Origin: a candidate division Zixibacteria bacterium HGW-Zixibacteria-1
Lineage (GTDB): Bacteria; Zixibacteria; MSB-5A5; GN15; PGXB01
Length of the DNA: 64,000 nucleotides
Direction of reading: 5' to 3'
Assembly: GCA_002838945.1 (NCBI GenBank)
Contig: PGXB01000002.1
Coordinates: forward strand, 213,474 to 277,473
Shown here: positions 1 through 7,391 of the stretch, one piece after another
Numbering within the stretch: the stretch's first letter is position 1
Layout: each line of letters starts with the position of its first letter
The notes under the pieces: model-generated
Databases searched by the model: none
Told to the model about the DNA's origin: nothing
Seen by the model: the letters and a program-made list of their open reading frames with translations, nothing else
Translations under genes and position numbers: made by a program

Positions 1-593
1 TGGCAGGCCTTAAGGGCCTGCTGGTCAGGCCGCTGTCGGCGGGACTGATGGATGAGACGATTCCGGAGAAAAATGGTTTGCTCGACAGAAGCGAACTGGA
101 GTCAATTTCCGGCCGCTCGCGTAAACGTCAGTTGGAACTGGCCGCAGAATTCGGTCTTGAAGAATTCGGGTCGCCGGCGGGGGGCTGCCTTCTGACCGAT
201 GTGAATTATTGCCGGCGGTTGAAGGATCTCTTTGACCATTCCGATGTTTTCGACAAACCTGCTGTTTCCCTGCTTCGCTATGGGCGGCATTTTCGCTTTG
301 ATGACAAAACCAAGGTAATCGTCGGTCGCCATGAAAGTGATAATATTAATCTCGATAAATATGCGCAGGCTGACTATGTGAAACTGGAGGTTCCTGACGC
401 CGGCTCCCCCACCACGCTTCTGATCGGCAACGCCGATCGTGCAAATTTGGAGAAAGCGGCCGAACTAACAGCCCGATATTCGAATGAAAAGTATAAAGCC
501 GAGGTCCGGGTGATATGTACCGAGGCCGGCACCGGCAAAATCCTCGCAGAGCTGGTTGTCACGCCGCAAAAACATAGAGACAATCTTATATAA
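1..593 (+). CDS. MnmA/ThiI-like tRNA-thiolation family protein, C-terminal part (5' end outside window)
   Basis: The frame is open from base 3, upstream of the first ATG at 48, so this is the tail of a longer gene. Visible family marks are RPLSAGLM, ISGRSRKRQ and SPAGGCLLTD followed by an R-L-x-D-L segment. I associate these with ThiI/MnmA-related adenine-nucleotide alpha-hydrolases that carry a C-terminal DUF814 (NFACT-R_1) module. The last ~90 residues (from FRFDDKTKVIVGRHESDN) fit that module. The ATP-binding PP-loop half is outside the window, so the reaction cannot be checked. The stop codon overlaps the A-tract that serves as the U-tract of the minus-strand terminator at 592-629. Family call fairly sure, substrate not. 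Confidence 0.6.
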   Translation, partial: AGLKGLLVRPLSAGLMDETIPEKNGLLDRSELESISGRSRKRQLELAAEFGLEEFGSPAGGCLLTDVNYCRRLKDLFDHSDVFDKPAVSLLRYGRHFRFDDKTKVIVGRHESDNINLDKYAQADYVKLEVPDAGSPTTLLIGNADRANLEKAAELTARYSNEKYKAEVRVICTEAGTGKILAELVVTPQKHRDNLI

Positions 594-629
594 AAAAATT
601 GGACTCCCGCCGTCCCCGGGGGAGCCCAA
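592..629 (-). terminator. Strong intrinsic terminator, minus strand
   Basis: Read on the minus strand, TTGGGCTCCC (629-620) pairs with GGGAGTCCAA (608-599) as a 10-bp stem with one G-U pair, followed at once by seven T (598-592). No protein gene on the minus strand ends here; the nearest annotated one (cohesin-like, 950-1780) has its own terminator at 884-914. This therefore points to a separate short transcript. Confidence 0.7.
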
Positions 630-700
630 CTCTCCTTGAGCGTGTAAACCAGCAGCTATACCGCCAAATACTCGCTGCTTGCTACAATTGGTCTGACATA
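592..700 (-). ncRNA. Candidate small RNA (~105 nt) of unknown family
   Basis: An extended -10 element TGTTATACT lies at 714-706 on the minus strand, predicting a start near 700. The predicted RNA has a 6-bp hairpin AGCAGC (679-674)/GCTGCT (656-651), a linker containing AAGGAGAG, and the terminator hairpin 629-592. No -35 better than TTGATG (736-731, 19-nt spacing) is seen, as is usual for extended -10 promoters. The only ORF here (73 codons, 877-656) starts upstream of the promoter and lacks family resemblance. I do not recognise it as 6S, SRP, tmRNA or a known riboswitch. Bases 715-883 hold nothing else I can support. Confidence 0.45.
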
Positions 701-705
701 TATAT

Positions 706-714
706 AGTATAACA
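706..714 (-). promoter_or_regulatory. Extended -10 promoter for the candidate small RNA
   Basis: Minus-strand TGTTATACT: a TGn motif joined to TATACT, five of six matches to the sigma-70 -10 consensus. Predicted start near 700. Confidence 0.45.
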
Positions 715-883
715 AATCATATGCCACAATCATCAATGACAACTTAAGACATTGAATAGTAACATGTTGGAGTGTTTTAGCCACCATTTGGGTGGCGATC
801 TTGCCGGTTAATATCGCATCATTTGCGTTTAGGCCCGAAAGTGGCGCAACTTTTGTGGGACAGCCATTTACGTGCACACGGTC

Positions 884-914
884 AAAAAAAACCCCTCTTC
901 TATCGAAGAGGGGT
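884..914 (-). terminator. Intrinsic terminator of the cohesin-like gene
   Basis: Minus strand: ACCCCTCTTC (914-905), four-base loop, GAAGAGGGGT (900-891), then a T-run (891-884). Perfect 10-bp stem, 35 bases past the stop codon at 950. Confidence 0.85.
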
Positions 915-949
915 CCTCACTTGCTGTTGGAAAGGCAATATCTTTTTCG

Positions 950-1780
950 TTACTTCAGCATCATCATCTTCCGGGTATCGGAAAAATCTCCTGCATCCAT
1001 ACGATAGAAATAAATGCCGCTCGCAACCGTCGTGCCGGAATTATCACGGCCGTCCCAAATGACCGACTTGGAACCGGCTTCCTGGAATTCGTCAACCAGG
1101 GTTTTGATCTGCTGACCCAGGACATTATAGATTTCCAGTCTCACTTTGGCTGCATTCGGAAGGTCATAAGCAATCCGAGTCTGCGGGTTAAAAGGATTCG
1201 GAGCATTCTGAGCCAAAGAGAATGATTTCGGAAGAAGATTGTCCTCGGGCACGACTGGAGATGGTGCGAAATTAATTCCCGCGAATTCCGGAGTCAGGCT
1301 TAAACAATTGGAAGAACCATCGACAACTTCAGTATAAACAAGCATCAGACTGTGATTCGGATTCTCCAGCTCAATAGGCGTAATATCGATCGCTTTGCTG
1401 CTCGATGGATCATCGAAGCTGAAGACAAGATTGGCAATAGGCCCGCTTCCGGGAGCCAAATCGGGTTTCTCCCCATCCAGTGCGGGAATGAAACCCAGTA
1501 CGACGGTCCTTTCGTCGTTATTAATGTTGGCCCATTTGAAGTCGAAGCCTTCTGACCTCGTGCCTTCAAAGATGACCTCTTCCAAGGTAACTCCCTCGGA
1601 GAATTCCAAAGGAAGATCCAGGGCAGTCATGGCAACCGCATTGTTTAATTCAATGGGAACAACAACTCGGTCCGCTTCATATCGGACTTTAGGTGCCATA
1701 AGCGAATTCGATTCCGCAGAATATACCGAAGTACAAACCAGGAGTACCAAGGCAATCGTGATGATGCCATAATGCTTCAT
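950..1780 (-). CDS. Secreted cohesin-like protein with FlgD-Ig/T9SS-type C-terminal module
   Basis: A signal peptide (MKHYGIITIALVLLVCTSVYS) leads a ~276-residue exported protein. Residues ~30-140 have the look of a cohesin-type beta-sandwich: VVPIELNN, a hydrophobic LDLPLEFSEGVTL strand and a final GSGPIANLVFSF segment. The C-terminal ~90 residues start at FSLAQNAPNPFNPQTRIAYDL and end in ASGIYFYRMDAG..RKMMMLK, the FlgD Ig-like module that in Bacteroidetes-like bacteria acts as a type IX secretion sorting domain. I chose ATG 1780 because GGGGTGAG (1793-1787) lies six bases ahead of it; the GTG at 1786 would abut that site. Likely cell-surface or extracellular. Monocistronic: own promoter (1949-1977), long leader, own terminator. 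A binding or enzymatic role cannot be read from it. Confidence 0.75.
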   Translation of the reverse strand: MKHYGIITIALVLLVCTSVYSAESNSLMAPKVRYEADRVVVPIELNNAVAMTALDLPLEFSEGVTLEEVIFEGTRSEGFDFKWANINNDERTVVLGFIPALDGEKPDLAPGSGPIANLVFSFDDPSSSKAIDITPIELENPNHSLMLVYTEVVDGSSNCLSLTPEFAGINFAPSPVVPEDNLLPKSFSLAQNAPNPFNPQTRIAYDLPNAAKVRLEIYNVLGQQIKTLVDEFQEAGSKSVIWDGRDNSGTTVASGIYFYRMDAGDFSDTRKMMMLK

Positions 1781-1942
1781 AGACACTCACCCCCCGTTAG
1801 GGTTAAAGGTTTAAGACTATCTAACGGTTTTGTCATAGCAAACGCTCCTTGTCTTGCTAAGTAACCGCTGTTCATCCGCAATACTTGATAGTTACTCTTG
1901 CCAGTGATAAAACGGCGCTGAAAATTCGAGTGAGGATTGCCC
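1781..1942 (-). promoter_or_regulatory. Structured ~160-nt 5' leader of the cohesin-like gene
   Basis: Between the predicted start (~1942) and ATG 1780 lie three consecutive hairpins on the minus strand: AGTAAC (1896-1891)/GTTACT (1865-1860); TAGCAAG (1859-1853)/TTTGCTA (1842-1836), including one G-U pair; and CCGTTAG (1827-1821)/CTAACGG (1800-1794). The third ends directly before the ribosome-binding site. I could not match it to GEMM, TPP, cobalamin, SAM, glycine or lysine riboswitch motifs. A regulatory leader is an inference from length and hairpin packing. Confidence 0.4.
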
Positions 1943-1948
1943 ATATTC

Positions 1949-1977
1949 ATATTAATCCTATTACGCAACTTTGTCAA
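1949..1977 (-). promoter_or_regulatory. Sigma-70-type promoter for the cohesin-like gene
   Basis: Minus strand TTGACA (1977-1972), 17-bp spacer, TAATAT (1954-1949). The -35 is perfect. Bases 1978-2259, between this promoter and the divergent one at 2260, are AT-rich and show no gene or further structure I can support. Confidence 0.65.
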
Positions 1978-2259
1978 GAAATAATTGCCTGTTTCAATTC
2001 TGTTTAATCGTATAAGTCCGAGCTTTTCGTCCTGATTATGCGGGGCAAAATGATAAATTACAGACTCTGTTTTGAGAAGAAAATCCCCGGACCATGCCTT
2101 TTTCCAGATTTATCATCCTCCATATCTTATAACAACCTCATTTATAAAGGTTCCGATTTCTATCATTTATTATATTAAAAATTAAAAAAAACCATTTTTT
2201 TTACGACAAAGGCAATTTTTGCGCCGCCATTCATGCAGAGGGGAATGACCATATTTTTC

Positions 2260-2288
2260 TTGACAGTTGTCTGTCAACAGGTTAGCTT
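2260..2288 (+). promoter_or_regulatory. Promoter of the OPT transporter operon with palindrome over the -35
   Basis: TTGACA (2260-2265), 17-bp spacer, TAGCTT (2283-2288). A perfect inverted repeat TTGACAG/CTGTCAA with a TTGT centre (2260-2277) covers the -35 box and would place a bound dimer in direct competition with RNA polymerase. The gene then follows an AGGAGG ribosome-binding site (2315-2320). Confidence 0.5.
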
Positions 2289-2324
2289 TAGACAATCCTA
2301 GAGTAATATTTTACAGGAGGTAAA

Positions 2325-4319
2325 GTGTCCGAGAATAATAATTTGGAAAATGAAACTTTCAAGCCATATATCTCGGCCGGTGAATCTGTCGCGGAGGTTA
2401 CGGTTAGAGCCATTGTCCTTGGCAGTATTTTATCCGTGATTTTTGGCGTGGCCAATGCCTACATCGGACTCAAATATGGCATGACGGTTTCGGCGTCGAT
2501 TCCCGCCGCGGTAATATCGATGGCGGTTCTGCGAACTTTATTCCGGCGCAAACGCGCAACCGTCCTTGAAAACAATATTGTCCAGACCGTCGGGTCGGCC
2601 GGCGAATCACTTGCTGCCGGAATCATTTTCACCATACCGGCCTTTTTCATCTGGGCAGCCAACAGCCAACTGGTGGCTGCTGGTTATCATCACGAAATAA
2701 GTAAAATGCAAATCTTCTGGTTGTCGATGCTGGGCGGGGGGCTGGGCATTTTGCTGATGATTCCCCTGCGAAAATATCTTGTCGAAAAGGAGCATGGTAA
2801 GCTGGCCTTCCCGGAAGGCACCGCCTGTGCCGAAATTATTGTCGCGGGCGATGAGGGCGGGAAAAAGGCTAAAACAGTCTTTCTTGGCATCGGAATCGGC
2901 GCATTATATAAGGCGATATTCTATACTCTGCGGCTGTGGTCCGAATCACCGGGGTACAACTTTAAAAAATGGCTCAAGGGAGGAACGATCGGGATGGATG
3001 CCACCCCGGTCCTGCTGGGTGTCGGATATATAATCGGCCCTCGTATTGCCGCCCTGATGATGGCCGGAGCGGTTCTGGGTTATCTCGGAATCAGCCCGTT
3101 GCTGTCATTTATCGGCGATCAGATTCCGGGTATAATTATAGCGCCCGGGACCATCCCTTTGAGTGACATGGATCCGGCACAACTTCGTGATGCCTATATT
3201 AAATATCTCGGCGTCGGGGCGGTTGCACTCGGCGGTTTCGTTTCGCTGGCCAAATCGATCCCGGTAATATTTCACTCCTTTGCCGCCGGCGCCAAAGAAC
3301 TGGTAAGCTCCCGCGCATCGAGAGACAGCAAACTGAGAACCGACCGGGATATGCCCATGTCATATGTGCTGATCGGAACCTTTTTGATCATCGTCGCTAT
3401 CTGGGCTTATCCGGGAACAGAGATGCATTTTATGGGCGCGGTCCTGGCCGTCATTTTCGGCTTCTTCTTTGTGGTGGTGGCGGCACGGATTGTCGGAATT
3501 GTCGGATCATCATCTTCCCCTGTCTCGGGAATGACCATCGCCACATTGCTGGTGACCTGCCTTGTTTTATTAACTTTTGGTGTGTCCGGTGTCAAGGGTA
3601 TGGTTACGGCCATGTCGGTTGGAACGGTCGTGTGCATTGCGGTCTGCCTTTCGGGTGATATTGCACAGGATTTAAAAACGGGCTATTTACTGGGGGCCAC
3701 CCCGGCCAAGCAACAATGGACCGAATTCATCGGCCTTCTCTTCCCGGCTATCGCCATGGGCTTTACCTTGTATATGCTGGGTGACGCTTTCGGATTCGTG
3801 GCAACCGAGCAGACCCCCCATCCGCTTCTGGCTCCGCAGGCAAATGTCATGGCTACTGTTGTGCAGGGAGTCATGAACTCCAACATCCCCTGGCAGCCGA
3901 TTCTTGTCGGCGGCATGGTTGCCCTGGCAGTCGAACTGCTCGGTATTCAATCCCTGCCGTTCGCAATCGGTCTTTATTTGCCGCTGTCATTATCCACCCC
4001 GATCATGGCCGGCGGCGTTCTGGCCATGTTAATAAAGAAATCTTCCAGAGATAAGAAATTATCAAATTCGCGCTTCCAGATGGGCATCCTGTTCGGCTCG
4101 GGACTGGTTGCGGGCGATGCTCTGGTGGCGGTGGTGACGGCATTCCTGATCTCAAGCTGGGGCGGATTCAGGACATTCTTCGATGGACATGAAGGCATGT
4201 TGTCATCACTGACCGGATCCTTCGGGCCATGGGTGTCGCTGATTGCATTTGCGCTTTTGAGTATTTTGTTCTATTATTTGGCCAGATCGTTTGGCTCAAC
4301 CAACAATTCTGATAAATGA
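2325..4319 (+). CDS. OPT family oligopeptide transporter
   Basis: A 664-residue polytopic inner-membrane protein of the oligopeptide transporter (OPT/YSL) superfamily, which moves small peptides or metal chelates with protons. Around 14-16 hydrophobic segments run the length of the chain. Family marks include GLKYGMTVSASIPAAV near residue 47, FPEGTACAEI near 160 and GDIAQDLKTGYLLGATP near 445. Length is normal for bacterial members. The start is GTG, set by AGGAGG four bases upstream. Its TGA overlaps the ATG of the next gene (ATGA, 4316-4319), so the two are probably translationally coupled. Substrate cannot be assigned from sequence alone. Confidence 0.88.
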   Translation: MSENNNLENETFKPYISAGESVAEVTVRAIVLGSILSVIFGVANAYIGLKYGMTVSASIPAAVISMAVLRTLFRRKRATVLENNIVQTVGSAGESLAAGIIFTIPAFFIWAANSQLVAAGYHHEISKMQIFWLSMLGGGLGILLMIPLRKYLVEKEHGKLAFPEGTACAEIIVAGDEGGKKAKTVFLGIGIGALYKAIFYTLRLWSESPGYNFKKWLKGGTIGMDATPVLLGVGYIIGPRIAALMMAGAVLGYLGISPLLSFIGDQIPGIIIAPGTIPLSDMDPAQLRDAYIKYLGVGAVALGGFVSLAKSIPVIFHSFAAGAKELVSSRASRDSKLRTDRDMPMSYVLIGTFLIIVAIWAYPGTEMHFMGAVLAVIFGFFFVVVAARIVGIVGSSSSPVSGMTIATLLVTCLVLLTFGVSGVKGMVTAMSVGTVVCIAVCLSGDIAQDLKTGYLLGATPAKQQWTEFIGLLFPAIAMGFTLYMLGDAFGFVATEQTPHPLLAPQANVMATVVQGVMNSNIPWQPILVGGMVALAVELLGIQSLPFAIGLYLPLSLSTPIMAGGVLAMLIKKSSRDKKLSNSRFQMGILFGSGLVAGDALVAVVTAFLISSWGGFRTFFDGHEGMLSSLTGSFGPWVSLIAFALLSILFYYLARSFGSTNNSDK

Positions 4320-6460
4320 AAAAATTTATCAAAAGATATAAATGGCCGCTGATTATTTTCTCGGCGGCCTTTTTACTGAGACTGATTTATCTAATTCAGT
4401 ACCGCTTTAACCCGATGTTCAACTACCCGATGGTGGATGAGCTCTGGCATCTCAACTGGGCCAATGAGATTATCGGGGGCGATTTCTGGGGCAAAGAAGC
4501 GTATTTCAGGGGGCCGTTGTACCCTTATCTGCTGGCCTTCATGCTGCTTATTACGGGAAAATCTATTTTCATGGTAAGGGTGCTGCAAATTATCCTGGCT
4601 TCACTTTCTGCGATCTTGGTATTCTCAATCGGCCGAAAAGCCTTTTCTGAGAAAATCGGCATTATTTCCGGACTGGCTTACGCCGCTTATGGGACAATTA
4701 TTTTTTATGAAGCAATGTTCCTGATTCCGGTTCTGTTTATTTTTCTCAACTTATCGGCGATTTACCTCTTACTGAAATACAAAGGTGACTATAATCCCAA
4801 ACGATGGTTCCTGGCCGGGCTGGTGGTCGGCCTTTCGGCCATTGCCCGTCCCAACATCCTTCTCCTGGTCCCGTTGTTTTTAATTTGGATTTATATCGGA
4901 TTTCTGCATATACGGGAAATTAAGAAAAGACTGCTTATCCCATTTATATACTTAATCGGCATCCTGATCCCGGTTTTCTCCGTCACCACTCGTAACCTGA
5001 TCATCACCGGCGAGCCGGTCCTGATCTCCTCGCAGGGCGGCGTTAACCTGTACATCGGCAACAATCCGGATACCGAGGGCCTGACCATGCTCATGCCGGA
5101 GGTCAAGCTCAATGAGGCGCTTCCCTGGGATGAATTCACGATGGCAACCCGCGAGGCCGCCGAAAAAGAGGCCGGCCATAAACTTACGGCCGGCGAAGAA
5201 TCATCCTTCTGGACCGGGAAGGCCATGACATTTATCCGGAAAAATCCGGGGGCATTTATCGCCATCACTCTCAAGAAAACGTTGTACTTTGTGCTGGGAT
5301 ACGAAAATTCTGATCAGACCGATATTTACCAGAGCCGAGCCTACTCATCCCTGCTGTCGATCCTGATCTGGAAAAAACCGATATATTTCCCGTTCGGATT
5401 AATCCTGCCGCTGGGACTGATTGGAATGATCCTCTGCTGGCCAAAGCGAAAAGAATTGGCCATCTTCTATATTTTTATTATCGGATATATACCCACGGTA
5501 GTGTTATTTTTGGTCACGGCCCGGCATCGCCTGACAATCATTCCCTTTCTGATTATGTTCGCGGCATTTGCGGTCCTGGCCTTGTGGGAATATTGGAAGA
5601 AAAAGAAATGGCGCACACTGGCGCTTTATCTGTCAATATTCATAGCCGTCCTTTTCGTGACGAATCGAACTTATTTCGACATCGGTTTTGAAAATGTTTT
5701 TCAAACTCATTTCAACCTGGCCCTTACCTATGAACGGCAGGGCGACCTGGCCTCCGCGGAAAAAGAGTATCGGGCCGCTCTGGAGGAATATCCGTACTCG
5801 GCGACCACATTGAACAACCTCGGCAATTTGCTGTATCGCACCGGGCGATATGATGAAGCTTCGAATTATTTTCAGCAGGCCATTCGTTCCGAACCCGATT
5901 TCGCCGATGCCTACAATAATCTCGGTCTTATTTATGAAGAACGCGGCGATCTTGATAATGCCCTGCGATACTATCAGCAGGCCCTGACACTTGATCCGAA
6001 GCTTTTCCAGGCATACATAAATATGGGTGACTTATATCTCGGGCAGAATGATTATGCCGGGGCCGAAAAAATGTACAACGAGGCCCTTAAAATAGCACCT
6101 GATAATAAAGATATCTATTTCAAACTGGGCGGTTTGTACGGCCGCATGAAAAAATTTACCGAAGCTGAAACCATGTTCCGCCGCGGCTCGGAACTGGGTC
6201 CGCCGCGTTCCATCGATTATGTCAACTGGGGAAATATTTATTACGCAACCCGCCAACCGCAGGCGGCGCTTGACCTGTATCACCGCGCGGTCGGCCAGGA
6301 TTCGACCTCTACCCAGGCCTATTTTAATATGGCGCTGACATTTGCCAATTACGATTATCCGGCTGATTCGGCCAGATTCTATCTGCAGAAATTATTGAGG
6401 ATCAATCCGGATTTCCAGCCGGCCCGGGAGCTTCTTCAGAGAATTAACAGCGGCCGCTGA
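4316..6460 (+). CDS. GT39-like integral membrane glycosyltransferase with C-terminal TPR domain
   Basis: The first ~450 residues are a multi-span membrane domain of the GT-C class (PMT/ArnT-like, PF13231 type), with an acidic pair in the first outer loop (VDELWHLNW, around residue 40) and YFRGPLYPYLLAF shortly after, as in polyprenyl-phosphate-sugar transferases. Residues ~465-714 are about seven tetratricopeptide repeats (e.g. AYNNLGLIYEERGDLDNALRYY). The enzyme probably transfers a sugar from a lipid carrier on the periplasmic face, and the repeats probably bind a partner protein. Acceptor and donor unknown. Coupled to the OPT gene by an ATGA overlap. Its stop is two bases from the end of the convergent GGDEF gene, with no terminator between them. 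Confidence 0.75.
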   Translation: MKKFIKRYKWPLIIFSAAFLLRLIYLIQYRFNPMFNYPMVDELWHLNWANEIIGGDFWGKEAYFRGPLYPYLLAFMLLITGKSIFMVRVLQIILASLSAILVFSIGRKAFSEKIGIISGLAYAAYGTIIFYEAMFLIPVLFIFLNLSAIYLLLKYKGDYNPKRWFLAGLVVGLSAIARPNILLLVPLFLIWIYIGFLHIREIKKRLLIPFIYLIGILIPVFSVTTRNLIITGEPVLISSQGGVNLYIGNNPDTEGLTMLMPEVKLNEALPWDEFTMATREAAEKEAGHKLTAGEESSFWTGKAMTFIRKNPGAFIAITLKKTLYFVLGYENSDQTDIYQSRAYSSLLSILIWKKPIYFPFGLILPLGLIGMILCWPKRKELAIFYIFIIGYIPTVVLFLVTARHRLTIIPFLIMFAAFAVLALWEYWKKKKWRTLALYLSIFIAVLFVTNRTYFDIGFENVFQTHFNLALTYERQGDLASAEKEYRAALEEYPYSATTLNNLGNLLYRTGRYDEASNYFQQAIRSEPDFADAYNNLGLIYEERGDLDNALRYYQQALTLDPKLFQAYINMGDLYLGQNDYAGAEKMYNEALKIAPDNKDIYFKLGGLYGRMKKFTEAETMFRRGSELGPPRSIDYVNWGNIYYATRQPQAALDLYHRAVGQDSTSTQAYFNMALTFANYDYPADSARFYLQKLLRINPDFQPARELLQRINSGR

Positions 6461-6462
6461 TT

Positions 6463-7389
6463 TCAATACTTCTTGCGCCGTTCCACGACAAAATTGGATC
6501 CCTTGAGCGATTTGGAGTATTTCTTGAGGTCGGCCAGCATGTGAGACATTTCTCCCACATGAGTGAAGGTGTTATGATGATTTATCAATACCGCAATGGA
6601 AAGCGATAGCAGCGAAAACGTCTCCAACTCCCCTTTGCGGTTTCTGGTCTGGATTGTCCCTCGAATCCGATCTTCCTCGGCATAGCGAAACGGCGCGATG
6701 GTATCGAAGGTCTTGATAATATTCTCACAAATCGGGCCGACTTTCTCCGGGGGGATAATAAACATGAAATCATCTCCTCCAATATGCCCGACAAAACCTT
6801 CTCTGCAGATATCGAAAACGACATCGCGGATAATCCTTGCCGTCAGGCGGATCATGCGATCGCCGTAATAATAACCGTGATAATCGTTGTAGGCCTTAAA
6901 ATCATCGATATCGGCATAGCAGACCGCAAAATCGGCTTCGAGCTTCAACAACCGTTCGATCTCCTTATCGATCAGCCCCGGCCCCGGCAGGGCGGTGGAG
7001 GGATTGAATGATATATCGCGGCTGCTTCTCTCCGCCACCATTTTAAGCCGCACATCGAACAGCTTGTCTTTCCATTCACCATGAAGAAACTCATCCGCCC
7101 CGTTCTGGAATCCGGCGATTAAAACACTTTCCTTAGGATCGGGATGATACAAGACGGCCGGAATTATTGAAAGGAAAATATGGCTTTTCATCAGCCTGAC
7201 AAGTTCCAGCTCTTTCATGAATTCGCCGGACCCGCCGATGATGGCCAGATCAAGGTGAAACCGCTGAGATAAGATCAGCAGTTCATCCAGAGTATGGAAG
7301 AAATGAAAAGATAAATGACCATCAGGATAGAATCGTTCTATCCGATAAGCAATATCTACTCCTTCCTGTCTGCAGGCACAATGAAACAT
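6463..7389 (-). CDS. Receiver-like/GGDEF-like protein with a GGDDF motif
   Basis: A 308-residue protein. Residues ~1-120 resemble a receiver-type alpha/beta fold (DLAIIGGSGE, SIIPAVLYHPDP, GADEFLHGEW) but with no clear phospho-aspartate triad. Residues ~130-300 form a GGDEF-like domain: ADIDDFKAYNDYHGYYYGD supplies the metal and substrate region, and the signature at 204-208 reads GGDDF instead of GG(D/E)EF. Diguanylate cyclase activity is therefore uncertain; it may instead be a c-di-GMP or GTP sensor. No RxxD inhibitory site is obvious. Starts 3 bases after xer, so it ends the long minus-strand cluster. Confidence 0.7.
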   Translation of the reverse strand: MFHCACRQEGVDIAYRIERFYPDGHLSFHFFHTLDELLILSQRFHLDLAIIGGSGEFMKELELVRLMKSHIFLSIIPAVLYHPDPKESVLIAGFQNGADEFLHGEWKDKLFDVRLKMVAERSSRDISFNPSTALPGPGLIDKEIERLLKLEADFAVCYADIDDFKAYNDYHGYYYGDRMIRLTARIIRDVVFDICREGFVGHIGGDDFMFIIPPEKVGPICENIIKTFDTIAPFRYAEEDRIRGTIQTRNRKGELETFSLLSLSIAVLINHHNTFTHVGEMSHMLADLKKYSKSLKGSNFVVERRKKY

Positions 7390-7391
7390 AA

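Noticed and set aside
656-877. 73-codon ORF on the minus strand
   Set aside because: It starts upstream of the extended -10 element and spans the candidate RNA; no ribosome-binding site and no family resemblance.
1781-1942. Leader tested as c-di-GMP (GEMM) or other known riboswitch
   Set aside because: Conserved cores such as the GEMM GCAAA-containing segments are missing; kept only as an unclassified structured leader.
1777-1977. 66-codon ORF on the minus strand over the leader
   Set aside because: Its TTG start lies in the -35 box of the promoter at 1949-1977 and it covers the hairpins; composition is unlike neighbouring genes.
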